From positions 141,453 through 205,452 of the forward strand of contig JAVMKC010000115.1 in the NCBI GenBank assembly GCA_031732795.1: a DNA stretch of 64,000 nucleotides, written 5' to 3'. This stretch comes from Accumulibacter sp031732795 (GTDB lineage: Bacteria > Pseudomonadota > Gammaproteobacteria > Burkholderiales > Rhodocyclaceae). A program made the position numbers and the translations under genes. Below, one piece after another: positions 25,593 to 34,482 of this stretch (positions are counted from its first letter, which is position 1; the number at the start of each line of letters is the position of its first letter). The notes under the pieces are model-generated. The model worked only from the letters and a program-made list of their open reading frames with translations. It made no database searches and had not been told where the DNA came from.

Positions 25593-26192
25593 ATGCATAA
25601 GCGTTTCGCTACTGCCGCATTAGTAGGTAGCATGGCCATGATGTTCGCGTCCGCTGCGTCAGCGCTGCCTACGTTTGTTTCGGGCTCGTTCGCGTTCAAT
25701 TCGTTTACTACGTCTACGACGGATGTGACCTCCACGACGCATTTTCCGCTGCCTTCAGGGGTGGTCTTCTTTGGGAGTCCCACCGCCGATTTCGCGCTGG
25801 TTCCCTCCCCTATTTTCCTGACCATGCCGGCTGGCGCGGTTAATTTCACCCTGGCCGGTTGCTGCAACTGGACGGACCCCTCTTTGGGGAGCTTTACCGG
25901 TACAGGCGCTCCGAGCCAATTGCAGACCACCGCTCATCCTAACGCTTCGGCGACATGGGATGTTGTCGGCACATACACCGTTGGCTCCGCTTTTGCCAAC
26001 GCCGGGGAAGTCTTGTCGGCTAACATGACTTGGGCTCTGTCGCAGACTGGTGGTATCGGTAACTCCACTTCGATCAGCGGTACCTTCCACTCGCCTCGGG
26101 TCCCCAATCAGCTACCCGAGCCGGCGACGATTGCCATCATGGGTCTCGGTCTGGCCGGAATCGGTTTGGCTCGCCGTCGCAAGACTGTCTGA
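25593..26192 (+). CDS. PEP-CTERM sorting-domain protein
   Basis: A 199-aa secreted protein. It has a signal peptide (MHKRFATAALVGSMAMMFAS then ASALP), a Thr/Ser/Gly-rich body of about 140 residues without a recognised domain, and a C-terminal PEP-CTERM signal: LPEPATIAIMGLGLAGIGLA followed by RRRK. Exosortase (XrtA/EpsH) is known to cut at the PEP motif in bacteria that make exopolysaccharide. AGGAGG precedes the ATG. Behind a sigma-54 promoter and followed by a terminator, it is a single-gene unit. It probably serves as a surface or floc/biofilm matrix protein, but no exosortase gene is in the window. Confidence 0.9.
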   Translation: MHKRFATAALVGSMAMMFASAASALPTFVSGSFAFNSFTTSTTDVTSTTHFPLPSGVVFFGSPTADFALVPSPIFLTMPAGAVNFTLAGCCNWTDPSLGSFTGTGAPSQLQTTAHPNASATWDVVGTYTVGSAFANAGEVLSANMTWALSQTGGIGNSTSISGTFHSPRVPNQLPEPATIAIMGLGLAGIGLARRRKTV

Positions 26193-26216
26193 CACTCGCT
26201 GATTCCAGCTTGATAA

Positions 26217-26245
26217 CACCCCGCCAGAACGGCGGGGTATTTTTT
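26217..26245 (+). terminator. Terminator after the PEP-CTERM gene
   Basis: Stem ACCCCGCC/GGCGGGGT (26217-26224 and 26230-26237) with a 5-base loop, followed by ATTTTTTT. It is a textbook intrinsic terminator 25 bp after the stop codon. Confidence 0.9.
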
Positions 26246-26246
26246 T

Positions 26247-26622
26247 GTGTATCGGCACCGGCGCATTGTCCTACGATGGAATGCCGGATCGAAACGTTCG
26301 CAGACATCGCAATAGCGGAGAAGCAGGGAAGGGCTGGTGGGCGTGTGTTTGAATCAGAATCTATCGGCGCGGAACGAAACGCCTCACGTCAGATTGCACA
26401 AGCAGAGCGGACAGGCGGGCTGAAACCTGGCGCGATCCTGTTTTCGACGAAGAGAATACCCGTGCGACGCGACAACGAAAGCGCAGTCCTTGACTCTTCG
26501 AATCGCACGGATCGGCATGCCGGGTGGTATAGGCGGGGCACGTCAGATGCTCTGACCGAGCCCCGGTGGGCGGCAGTATTAGGCGGTCAGCAGTCGACCC
26601 CGAATGGCGGAACGCCGGTCTG
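26247..26622. other. Gap without a convincing gene
   Basis: About 375 bp between the PEP-CTERM terminator and the end of the convergent PHA-system gene. I see no conserved protein, RNA gene or clear repeat. Confidence 0.5.
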
Positions 26623-26907
26623 TCAGGAAGCCTCGGGGAAATTCTCGGCGAAGAATTTGTGCACGCCTTTCTCGATCGTCGGCTTGAGCGCCAGCAGCAG
26701 CAGGCCGAGGCGGATCGAGACTTCCACATTCTGATCATCAATCGTCAACTGGCCGGAAACACCCGGGCGTCGGAAATGCGCCTGATCACCTTCCCATGAA
26801 CAGTGCAAATCGTATTCGTCGGCCAGTTCGTCAACCATGTGTTCGGCAGCGGCGCGGGCGGCGGCGCGGGTTTTACCGTGCGGGCGGCAGATGACGATTT
26901 CACTCAT
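26623..26907 (-). CDS. Polyhydroxyalkanoic-acid system family protein
   Basis: A 94-aa protein. It begins MSEIVICRPHGKTRAAARAA and contains YDLHCSWEGDQAHFRRPGVSG and ISIRLG-like VSIRLGLLLLALKP, matching the small PHA-granule-associated family often found near PHA genes. Its biochemical role is unknown. The ATG at 26907 is chosen because AGAGGA lies eight bases upstream and the family starts there. It follows rsgA by 22 bp on the same strand. Confidence 0.8.
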   Translation of the reverse strand: MSEIVICRPHGKTRAAARAAAEHMVDELADEYDLHCSWEGDQAHFRRPGVSGQLTIDDQNVEVSIRLGLLLLALKPTIEKGVHKFFAENFPEAS

Positions 26908-26929
26908 CGGTCGGGTCCTCTGTAGGTGG

Positions 26930-27799
26930 TCAGCCGGATTCGGCACAAAGTAAACGGTACTCCGCGAAACGGCGCGCGTCGATTTCACCACTTTGCAAAG
27001 CCAGACGCAGCCGGCAATCCGGTTCGCGGTCGTGACGGCAATCGCGGAAACGGCATTGCCCGAGCAAAGGGCGCAATTCGATGAATCCGTGTTCGATTTG
27101 ATCCCGGGACAGATGCCGCAGTCCGAATTCGGTCAGTCCGGGGGAGTCGATCAAGGCGCAGTCGGCGTGCAGTCGATAAAGCGTGGCTTGCGTGGTGGTG
27201 TGTTTGCCCGTGTTCAGCGACAGGGAAATTTCGCGCGTGGCGGCCCGGGCTTGTGGTAACAAGCCGTTGGTCAGCGTCGATTTGCCCATTCCGGATTGTC
27301 CGATCAGCAGATTGGTGTGCCCTGCCAAATGGGGGCGCAAAGGGCTGCTGTCATTGCGCGCCGAAAGCTCGATGACGCGGTAACCTAGGCTGGCGAAAGG
27401 CGACAACGCGGCAACGGCCGACGCCCGTAAGCTCGCCGACAAATCGCATTTGTTGAGCACGATCAGTGTGGCGATGTCCTGCGCCTCGGCAGCGATCAGA
27501 CAGCGAGTGATCAATGGCGTAGAAAAGGCCGGTTCGGTGGCGACGACGATCACCACCTGGGTGACGTTGGCGGCAATCAATCGTTGTTTCCAGGCATCCG
27601 AGCGGTAGAACAGGCTGCGACGCGGCAGCAGCGTCGAAATGACTCCCAGTTCGCTGTTCGTCGGTTCGAAGAGGACTTCGTCACCGCAGACCAAGATACT
27701 TTTTTTGCCGCGAGGAAAGCACAGCCAAGTCTGTCCCTCATCGGTAGCGATACGATACTGTCGGCCGTGGGCGGCGACAACGGTGCCGAGGTGGTTCAA
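26930..27799 (-). CDS. rsgA: Ribosome small-subunit GTPase RsgA
   Basis: Circularly permuted GTPase that checks late maturation of the 30S subunit. The 289-aa protein has an OB domain first, then the permuted motifs: G4 NKCD near 117, G1 GQSGMGKST near 167, G3 DSPG near 215. A C-terminal zinc-binding segment (CRFRDCRHDREPDC) follows. Its start overlaps the phhB stop by 4 bp, so the two are translationally coupled. Confidence 0.95.
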   Translation of the reverse strand: MNHLGTVVAAHGRQYRIATDEGQTWLCFPRGKKSILVCGDEVLFEPTNSELGVISTLLPRRSLFYRSDAWKQRLIAANVTQVVIVVATEPAFSTPLITRCLIAAEAQDIATLIVLNKCDLSASLRASAVAALSPFASLGYRVIELSARNDSSPLRPHLAGHTNLLIGQSGMGKSTLTNGLLPQARAATREISLSLNTGKHTTTQATLYRLHADCALIDSPGLTEFGLRHLSRDQIEHGFIELRPLLGQCRFRDCRHDREPDCRLRLALQSGEIDARRFAEYRLLCAESG

Positions 27800-28134
27800 A
27801 TCCTGACCAGGGCGTCGATCTTCGCCGCACAGATGAAGTCGTTTCGCGACAGACCGTCCACGGTGTGGGTGCTGAAACGAACCGTGACCCGGTTGTAGCC
27901 GACTTCGAGGTCCGGATGATGGTCTTCACGTTCGGCCAGCCAAGCGATGGTATTGACGAATGCCATCGTCGCCGGATAGCTGGTGAAGGTGAATTCTTTT
28001 TCAATCGCTGCCGAGCCGGCCAGTCGCCATCCCGAAAGTCTGGTCAACAACGCGTCAACCTGTTCGCGGTCCAGACGGCACGCGCCGTCGTGACAGGGTT
28101 GGCAGTGGGTCTGGGTCAACGAATCGTCGGGCAT
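27796..28134 (-). CDS. phhB: Pterin-4a-carbinolamine dehydratase
   Basis: Recycles the tetrahydropterin carbinolamine formed by aromatic amino-acid hydroxylases; it may have other pterin roles when no hydroxylase is nearby. The 112-aa protein shows the family features EKEFTFTSYPATMAFVN, and AEREDHHPDLEVGYNRVTVRF with the catalytic HHPD near residues 74-77. A short N-terminal stretch holds CQPCHDGAC, not essential to the fold. It overlaps rsgA and lies 21 bp after the M48 protease gene. Confidence 0.93.
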   Translation of the reverse strand: MPDDSLTQTHCQPCHDGACRLDREQVDALLTRLSGWRLAGSAAIEKEFTFTSYPATMAFVNTIAWLAEREDHHPDLEVGYNRVTVRFSTHTVDGLSRNDFICAAKIDALVRI

Positions 28135-28155
28135 CGGTCAATCACTGACGGTGAT

Positions 28156-29394
28156 TCAAAGAGTCTGCAGGTGCGCGATGCGCACCGTTGCTGGTGGATG
28201 GGAATCGTAAAACAAGGAATGCAACGGATCCGGGGTCAATGTGGCGGCGTTGTCTTCGTACAGTTTGACCAAGGCGGCGATCAGCGCGGCAGCCGAGGCA
28301 TGCGCCGCCGCATAGCGGTCGGCTTGAAACTCGTCCCGACGCGACAACAAGCTGAACAAAGGGGTCAGCAGAAAGGTGAATACCGGCAAGGCCAGGAAAA
28401 AGAGGATCAGCGCCAGCGCCGTATTCTGGCTGGAAACACCCAGACCGTTGAAAAACCATGGTGCATCGATCAGCCGGCCCAAGGTTGCCAGCAAAGCCAG
28501 CGAACAGACGAACACCAGGACGATGCGCTTGGTGACGTGGCGGTGGGCGAAATGGCCGAGTTCATGCGCCAGCACGGCTTCCACTTCCGCCGGTTGCAGC
28601 CGGCTCAACAAGGTGTCGAAGAAAACGATCCGTTTGCTGCGACCAAAACCGGTGAAATAGGCATTGCCGTGACTGGAGCGTTTGGAGCCGTCCATGACGA
28701 AGAGCCCGGAACTGGCAAAACCGCAACGTGTCAGCAGATTCTCGACGCGGGCGGTCAACGCCGTATCGGTCAAAGGAACGAACGTGTTGAACAACGGGGC
28801 GATCCAGGTAGGGTAGATCAACAGAATCGACAGATTGAACAGACACCAGACCAGCCAGACGTAGATCCACCACCACGTCCCCATTTGGGCCATCAGCCAG
28901 AGGACGACCAGCAGCAGCGGTATGCCGATGATCACACCGAGTGCCAGTTGTTTGAGCAGGTCGAGGACGAAAAGCCGTGGAGTCATCCGGTTGAAGCCGA
29001 ATTGTTGCTCGATGACGAACTGACGATACACTGCCTGAGGCAGATCGACCAGCGAGGAAATCATCAGCACGCTCAGGATCAGCGCCACTCCGTAAAACAG
29101 ACCGTCGAGCTTGGTCGACCAGAATTCGTGGAGGGTCTGCACTCCTCCGCCAAGCGTCAATGCCAGCAGGAGCGCGACATCGATCAGTACGCTCAGTCGG
29201 CCGAAGCGATTGCGCGCCAGGGTGTAGTCGGCCGCCCGCTGATGCGAGGATAACGGAATGCGTTCGGTAAAACCGGCCGGTACCGTCTGCCGAGACCTGA
29301 TGACATGGCTGATCTGACGTTGAGCGAGCCACAGCCGCAGGACGACCATGCAGGCGACGGCGGCGACAAATACCAAGGTGAACGAATTCGTCAT
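28156..29394 (-). CDS. M48 membrane metalloprotease (Ste24/HtpX-like)
   Basis: A 412-aa (from the ATG at 29394) integral membrane zinc protease. The HExxH site is in VLAHELGHFAHRHV near residue 280, with a second Glu expected in RRDEFQADRYAAAHAS. Several membrane helices flank the catalytic domain. It resembles CAAX-protease-type Ste24 enzymes that act in membrane-protein quality control. It is the first gene of a run that continues into phhB, rsgA and the PHA-system gene, and it is divergent from orn with only 47 bp between starts. Confidence 0.9.
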   Translation of the reverse strand: MTNSFTLVFVAAVACMVVLRLWLAQRQISHVIRSRQTVPAGFTERIPLSSHQRAADYTLARNRFGRLSVLIDVALLLALTLGGGVQTLHEFWSTKLDGLFYGVALILSVLMISSLVDLPQAVYRQFVIEQQFGFNRMTPRLFVLDLLKQLALGVIIGIPLLLVVLWLMAQMGTWWWIYVWLVWCLFNLSILLIYPTWIAPLFNTFVPLTDTALTARVENLLTRCGFASSGLFVMDGSKRSSHGNAYFTGFGRSKRIVFFDTLLSRLQPAEVEAVLAHELGHFAHRHVTKRIVLVFVCSLALLATLGRLIDAPWFFNGLGVSSQNTALALILFFLALPVFTFLLTPLFSLLSRRDEFQADRYAAAHASAAALIAALVKLYEDNAATLTPDPLHSLFYDSHPPATVRIAHLQTL

Positions 29395-29441
29395 ACGGCT
29401 GTGCCACAATAACGGCATTGCAAAATATTCAGGCCGATTAT

Positions 29442-29987
29442 ATGACACAGGACGCCAATTATCTGGTTTGGTTGGACATGGAAATGACCGGGCTGGACCC
29501 GGAAAACGACCGGATCATCGAATTGGCGATCATCGTCACCGATAGTGATTTGACGACGGTTGCCGAGTCGCCGGTATGGGTGATCCATCAGGATGAAGCG
29601 CGGCTGGCGGCGATGGACGAATGGAATCGCAAGACGCACGGTCGTTCAGGACTGATCGACCGGGTTCGAGTCTCGACACTCGACGAAGCGAGCGTCGAAG
29701 AGCAGGCTTTGGCCTTTGTCGCTGCGCATGTCCCGCAAGGCACCAGTCCGTTGTGCGGTAATTCGATCGGTCAGGATCGGCGCTTCATGGTCAAGTACTT
29801 GCCCCGGTTCGAAGCCTGGTTTCACTACCGCAACCTGGATGTCAGTACCTTGAAAGAGCTTTGCCGACGCTGGAAGCCCGAAGTGGCGAAAGGATTTCTC
29901 AAAAAATCCGACCATACCGCCGCCGCTGATATCCGCGAGTCGATCGAGGAATTGAAATATTACCGCGAGCATTTCATTCGCTTGTGA
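29442..29987 (+). CDS. orn: Oligoribonuclease
   Basis: 3'-5' exoribonuclease of 181 aa that degrades di- to penta-ribonucleotides, including pGpG from c-di-GMP turnover. The DEDDh motifs are visible: WLDMEMTGLDPE near 10-21, CGNSIGQDRRFM near 107-118, and HTAAADIRESIEELKYYR near 157-174. The ATG at 29442 is the usual start (MTQD...LVWLD). It is divergent from the M48 protease gene. Confidence 0.96.
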   Translation: MTQDANYLVWLDMEMTGLDPENDRIIELAIIVTDSDLTTVAESPVWVIHQDEARLAAMDEWNRKTHGRSGLIDRVRVSTLDEASVEEQALAFVAAHVPQGTSPLCGNSIGQDRRFMVKYLPRFEAWFHYRNLDVSTLKELCRRWKPEVAKGFLKKSDHTAAADIRESIEELKYYREHFIRL

Positions 29988-30009
29988 GCGGGGTCACCGC
30001 TCAATCGGC

Positions 30010-31677
30010 TCATTTGTTCGCCGGGTTGCGGGCATTTTTGATCGCTCGCCGATAGAGGCGCAGCTTCTCACCGTCCTTGCGGTCTACCGGACGGCCACCT
30101 TCCCAGACTTTGCGCCAGTTGACCGTGGCGACGAGTTCATGCTCCCTGGCGGGGCCGTAAGTCAATAACCAATCACAATTTTTGCCGCTGTTCGAGCGTA
30201 AGGGAACGGTTTGGATGGCGCTGAAATAGTCCAATGAGGCAAGCATGGCTTCGGAAAGGTCGATTTCAGCGATGCAGTCGCGCGATTTCGGCAAAACCTC
30301 GCTCAAAGCAAGCGCTGGTGCGCGGTACGTTTTTCCGTAATTCCACCAGGGCATCCACAAGGTCGCCATCAGCAGCCAGAACAAGGTCAGTCCGGACATC
30401 CAGTGCATGATTCCGCGCATCGGCGACCGCGGGCTGGTGGCGATCAGCCAAACCCAGGCCAGCGTGCCGGATAGCGCCGCGACGGTGGCCGGCCAATTGA
30501 ATTCTGTGCTGAACCCTGGTTCCAGGCGAAGCAATTGTCGGGTCAGATGTTCCGGCCAGCCAAAAATCATTGCCGTCCAACCCAGCCAGCCCAGCAAGGC
30601 AAACACGCTGAAGGTGATCATGCCGAACCAGTCGAAGGCGTTGGCGGCGCCGCGGCGCAAGCTGGCGATTGCCGGTACGGCCAGCAGTACCAAAGGAGGC
30701 AGCAGCAACAGAGCCAGAGCGCTGCGGCTACCCAGCCATAAACCGACGACGAGCAGGGCAATGAGGATCGACAGGATCGGTAATCTCAAAGCCGGTCCCG
30801 CCAGTTGCCGCCGTCTGGCCCACAACGTCCAACCCGCCAGCGGCAGTGCCGGCCAAGCATACCAGGGCAGCATCGACAGCAGACGCTGCAAGCTCAGCAG
30901 AGGTTGCGGATAGGCCGTCAACTGGTTCAACTCCGATTGCCAATACGCACTCAGATATTCACGGGAAGATAAGGCCAGCGTGATCGACCACAGCCCGCCG
31001 AGCAAGCCGGCGATCAACAAACTGCCGAGCAAATGACGCGATGCGTGTGCTCGATCCGACGATTGCCAGACAGCCACCGCCGCCACGGGCAGCAACAAGA
31101 CCATCGGCGCCAGACCGTTGGCGAGATAGCCCAGACCCAGGGCTGCGCCGAAACAGACGGCACCTGATCTGGGATCGCGATCGAGTTTAGCCAGAGCCCA
31201 GTAGGCCCCGCAGTGGGCAGTCAGCGCCGCCAGCATTGGCTGTGCCTCATGGGCGTGAAAGAGAAAGCCAATGCTGCCGGCCAACAGCAGCGGTGCGGCG
31301 GGAGCTTGTTCGCGTCCGTGCAATTCGCGGGCGGCCAGCAGAATGAAGGTCAGCGCCAGCAAGGTGAACACCCCGCTGGCCAGACGTACTGCGTCGTGTA
31401 CCGGCAGCAGCCAGTGGAACAGACGGCTCAGGCCGGCGGCCAGCCAGTAATAGAGCGGCGCATCGGGATAAACGCGCCCCGCCAGATTGAATTGCAGCCA
31501 GTTGCCGCTGCCGAGCATTTGATGAACGATACCGATGGTTATCGCGTCATCGTTCTTCCAGGGATCGTGGCCGGTCAGGCCAGTAAAGATGTAAACCGCC
31601 AGTAAAAGCGCCAGAGCCCACCCGCTGGGTGGTAGGGAAAGTCCCTTGCTGCGTCCAGTGAGCGGCTGCTCGAACAT
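30010..31677 (-). CDS. Membrane glycosyltransferase of the GT39/ArnT type
   Basis: A 555-aa (from the ATG at 31677; TTG upstream possible) multi-pass membrane protein with about 10-12 helices. The first periplasmic loop carries DPWKNDDAITIGIVHQML and YPDAPLYYWLAA, the acidic pattern of GT-C enzymes such as ArnT and PMT that use polyprenyl-phosphate sugars. A soluble C-terminal domain follows. It probably transfers a sugar to lipid A, protein or a cell-surface glycan; donor and acceptor are unknown. It ends just past orn, on the opposite strand. Confidence 0.85.
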   Translation of the reverse strand: MFEQPLTGRSKGLSLPPSGWALALLLAVYIFTGLTGHDPWKNDDAITIGIVHQMLGSGNWLQFNLAGRVYPDAPLYYWLAAGLSRLFHWLLPVHDAVRLASGVFTLLALTFILLAARELHGREQAPAAPLLLAGSIGFLFHAHEAQPMLAALTAHCGAYWALAKLDRDPRSGAVCFGAALGLGYLANGLAPMVLLLPVAAVAVWQSSDRAHASRHLLGSLLIAGLLGGLWSITLALSSREYLSAYWQSELNQLTAYPQPLLSLQRLLSMLPWYAWPALPLAGWTLWARRRQLAGPALRLPILSILIALLVVGLWLGSRSALALLLLPPLVLLAVPAIASLRRGAANAFDWFGMITFSVFALLGWLGWTAMIFGWPEHLTRQLLRLEPGFSTEFNWPATVAALSGTLAWVWLIATSPRSPMRGIMHWMSGLTLFWLLMATLWMPWWNYGKTYRAPALALSEVLPKSRDCIAEIDLSEAMLASLDYFSAIQTVPLRSNSGKNCDWLLTYGPAREHELVATVNWRKVWEGGRPVDRKDGEKLRLYRRAIKNARNPANK

Positions 31678-31705
31678 GTGGCCAGGCAAAATACGCTAAA
31701 CGACA

Positions 31706-31735
31706 AACGAAAAAGGCAGCCAGACAGCTGCCTTT
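31706..31735 (-). terminator. Terminator of rpmE
   Basis: On the minus strand the stem AAAGGCAGC/GCTGCCTTT with a 6-base loop is followed by TTTTTCG. It sits about 22 bp after the rpmE stop, and just before the downstream glycosyltransferase gene. Confidence 0.75.
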
Positions 31736-31757
31736 CCGGTTGTCGAGGTCAAGGGTT

Positions 31758-31973
31758 TCAGGCGGACTTGCGGATTGCGCCGTATTTTTGATTGAATTTT
31801 TCGACCCGGCCCGCGGTGTCGATGATCTTTTGTTTGCCGGTGTAGAAAGGATGGCAGGCTGCGCAAACTTCAACGTGAAGGTCTTTTTTCATCGTTGACT
31901 TGGTCGAGAAGGTGTTTCCGCAGGAGCAGCTGACCTTGATTTCATTGTACGCGGGGTGGACGTTGGCTTTCAT
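31758..31973 (-). CDS. rpmE: 50S ribosomal protein L31 (zinc-binding type)
   Basis: A 71-aa protein of the large ribosomal subunit, starting MKANVHPAYNEIKVSCSCGN. CSCG near 16-19 and CAAC near 37-40 are the four zinc ligands of the C+ paralogue, as opposed to the zinc-free form made under zinc limitation. AGGAA precedes the ATG and a terminator follows, so it is a single-gene unit. Confidence 0.96.
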   Translation of the reverse strand: MKANVHPAYNEIKVSCSCGNTFSTKSTMKKDLHVEVCAACHPFYTGKQKIIDTAGRVEKFNQKYGAIRKSA

Positions 31974-32107
31974 TTGAGGCTATTCCTGTAGATATATTGG
32001 AGTTTTCGATAGCGCAGCTTCACATGGCGAACTGCGACCGGAAAGATCGACAAACGCCAATTATCGTTGATTTGATGAGGGTTTGCAATGCGGTTCTCTG
32101 GCGCATG

Positions 32108-32563
32108 TCAACGTCGATCGGGTTCACGAACGGCGTCGGCCCAGCAATTGGGCGTTTCGTAAAGGCGGAGCCTTGCCAATCGCAAATGGTTGCCGTAGGT
32201 GTCCCGATAAACCGCGTCGAGGATGGCGAATGCTTTATCGGCCAGATTTTCGGCTGTCGGCACGCAATCGAGGATCACGGTCTTGTGGCCCGGCAGGGAT
32301 TGCAGGAACTGGCACACGGGCGAGTCACTGCGATCGACCAGAAAAGCGTGATCCCAGTTTTCGACCAGATGTTCCATGGCCAAGGCTTTGACTTGCGAGA
32401 AGTCCATGACCATGCCGTTGGCGGGGTCGCCGGCCTGACGGATGATGTCACCTTCGAGCGTGATTTCAAGCGCGTAGCGATGTCCATGGAGATGCCGACA
32501 TTGGCTACGATGGTCGGCGATGCGGTGACCGGCATCGAACTCCAGGCGGCGGGTGATCTGCAT
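32108..32563 (-). CDS. queD: 6-carboxytetrahydropterin synthase QueD (PTPS family)
   Basis: A 151-aa protein of the 6-pyruvoyl-tetrahydropterin-synthase family. The zinc ligands are His in FDAGHRI near 13 and in CRHLHGHRYAL near 23-28. The catalytic Cys is in the SQCRH segment, and the ETPNCWA C-terminal motif with the conserved Glu is present. QueD makes 6-carboxy-tetrahydropterin for queuosine and other 7-deazapurines. The ATG at 32563 fits the family start; no strong ribosome site is visible. Other queC/E/F genes are not in the window. Confidence 0.9.
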   Translation of the reverse strand: MQITRRLEFDAGHRIADHRSQCRHLHGHRYALEITLEGDIIRQAGDPANGMVMDFSQVKALAMEHLVENWDHAFLVDRSDSPVCQFLQSLPGHKTVILDCVPTAENLADKAFAILDAVYRDTYGNHLRLARLRLYETPNCWADAVREPDRR

Positions 32564-32699
32564 CGGAAAATTGGCGAAAACGCTAATTGTAACTCCGCAT
32601 GTGCCCCCTTCGTACGTTACCGAACGCCGCTGGGCCTTGCTGCCATCTCCGCATGTGCTGCTGCGGGTCCCGAAGAAAAATTTCGGTGGTTTTCCAGAG

Positions 32700-33914
32700 T
32701 CAGACGACGTTTCGACGCTCGAAAAAACCGCTGTCGTAGGCCGTGCCATAGACGTGCCAGTCGTCGATCGTTTGCGCGGTACAAAGTCGAGTTGCTTTCC
32801 GCAGTTGTGCCGGCCAGTCGCTTCCTCGTACGAAAGAGAGCAGTTCCTCGGTTGGCGCCGCACCGAAACGACTGCAGCCGCGCAGATGCGCCCAGGCGGT
32901 CAATCGGGCCATCGTTTGGATGACTTTCTGCAGGCGTTTGATTTTTCCAGCACTGGCGGCCAGGGCTACTCGGTCTTCGCTGGGCAGCAAACCACGAATG
33001 ATGTAACTGTGATCTCCGAAACTGATCGGTTCGAGAAAGGCGACGGGAGCGTGTTGGAGGGTAGATTGCAATTGAACGATCCGCTCTGCCTCTGACGGCC
33101 AGAGGGCCGACCTTGCTTGTCCATGAGCGGGCAATGAGGAGGGGCGAGCTTCCTTCAGGTCGAGGAGGTAGTTGCCGTCAGGCGAACCTTTCCCGGTCAC
33201 TAAAACCACATACCGTTCGACTCCCAGACTGCCGGTGCCGGCGATACGGCGGGCAATGTCAAGAATTTCGAAAAATTCCGGCTTGTCGGTGGCGCCGGCA
33301 AAATTTTTGAGCAATGCATGGACGCGGCGTCGATCGTCTTCGGTCAACGGCAGGGCTTTTTTGCCGTCGACTTTCAGCTTGCGTGCGTTGGCGATCTTTT
33401 CGGTCCGCGAATCGAGAAATTTGGGCCGGGAACGTTGCGCAACGTCTTGTAATAGATTGCGAATCAGGCCGGTGGCGTTGTTCTGGTCGATGGCGGCCGG
33501 CGAGTTGTCGGTGACTGTTTGACCATACACCTCGAGGTAGCGCTTTTCGATGTCACCGATATCTTTGTCGGAAAGTCTCATCGTGCTCAGCCCGAGCCGC
33601 AGGCTGGTCAAAAAGCGCACCAGATCCCAGGTGCAAGGCGCCAGCGCGGCTTCGTCGAAATCATTGATATCGAAATACACATCGCGTTGACTGTCCTTGT
33701 AGCTGCCGAAGTTTTGCAGGTGCAGATCGCCGCATTGCCAAATGATCGGCGCGTTGCGCAGAATTTCCAGCGACGGCAGGTGTTGATAAAACAAATGACA
33801 GGTTCCGCGCAAAAAAACGAACGGATCGGCGCGCATGTTGTGATACTTGATTGCCAGCCGCTCCGGGTCGCGTCCAACGTTGAAATCACTGATGATTCGT
33901 GCGGTATCGTTCAT
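32700..33914 (-). CDS. DUF2252 family protein
   Basis: A 404-aa protein of an uncharacterised family. Typical segments are seen: RADPFVFLRGTCHLFYQ near 27-43, IWQCGDLHLQNFGSYKD near 57-73, FDINDFDEAALAPCTWDLVR near 79-98, and a C-terminal DWHVYGTAYDSGF-like tail. The GDxHxxNFG and DFD elements recall aminoglycoside-phosphotransferase-type kinase folds, so a kinase activity is possible but unproven. It lies between the Nudix gene and queD on the same strand with gaps of 67 and 136 bp. Confidence 0.85.
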   Translation of the reverse strand: MNDTARIISDFNVGRDPERLAIKYHNMRADPFVFLRGTCHLFYQHLPSLEILRNAPIIWQCGDLHLQNFGSYKDSQRDVYFDINDFDEAALAPCTWDLVRFLTSLRLGLSTMRLSDKDIGDIEKRYLEVYGQTVTDNSPAAIDQNNATGLIRNLLQDVAQRSRPKFLDSRTEKIANARKLKVDGKKALPLTEDDRRRVHALLKNFAGATDKPEFFEILDIARRIAGTGSLGVERYVVLVTGKGSPDGNYLLDLKEARPSSLPAHGQARSALWPSEAERIVQLQSTLQHAPVAFLEPISFGDHSYIIRGLLPSEDRVALAASAGKIKRLQKVIQTMARLTAWAHLRGCSRFGAAPTEELLSFVRGSDWPAQLRKATRLCTAQTIDDWHVYGTAYDSGFFERRNVV

Positions 33915-33981
33915 TGAGAGGGTCCTTGTTGGGCAATGAGTCGCGGCGAGTCTGCTCCTGCCGGGTTGAAGCGCCTGTCCG

Positions 33982-34482
33982 TCAAATTGGCGGTGGAGTA
34001 TGTCCGTTGGCGGCCAGCCAGTCGCGTACGGCGAATCCGGTACCGAAATCCCAGGCTTTGAGTCTGGCCGGCGAAATCAGGCGGAACTCGGCCAGTTCTT
34101 CGTTGAGACGGATGGTTCCTTCAGCGAGCACGTGGTAGGCAATGATCACTTCGTGCTTGCGGGTGAAAGGATAGACGCCGATCAGTCGCGGGGTGTGCGC
34201 GACCAGGGCCAGTTCTTCAGCCACTTCGCGGATCACCCCGGCTTCGGGCGCTTCGTCGCTTTCGAGAAAGCCGGTGATCAGCCCGAAGCGGCCGGCTGGC
34301 CAAGCACGATTGCGCGCCAGGACGATCTGGCCCTGATGTTCGACCAGCGCCGCCAGTACCGGCACCGGATTGTGCCAATGGACGAATCCACAATCCACGC
34401 TGCAGGCGAGACGCGCCAAGCCGTCAATGACCCGTTCTTCGAGCGCGCTGCCGCAGAGCGGGCAAAATCGCCAGGGATTCAT
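33982..34482 (-). CDS. Nudix hydrolase with N-terminal zinc ribbon
   Basis: A 166-aa protein. CPLCGSAL and CSVDCGFVHW near residues 7-34 form a four-cysteine zinc ribbon, then the Nudix box reads GFLESDEAPEAGVIREVAEE near 73-92, with the catalytic RExxEE intact. It hydrolyses a nucleoside-diphosphate-linked compound; it lacks the SQPWPFPxS motif of NudC, so NADH pyrophosphatase activity is not claimed. Its ATG overlaps the ltaE stop as ATGA. Confidence 0.88.
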   Translation of the reverse strand: MNPWRFCPLCGSALEERVIDGLARLACSVDCGFVHWHNPVPVLAALVEHQGQIVLARNRAWPAGRFGLITGFLESDEAPEAGVIREVAEELALVAHTPRLIGVYPFTRKHEVIIAYHVLAEGTIRLNEELAEFRLISPARLKAWDFGTGFAVRDWLAANGHTPPPI

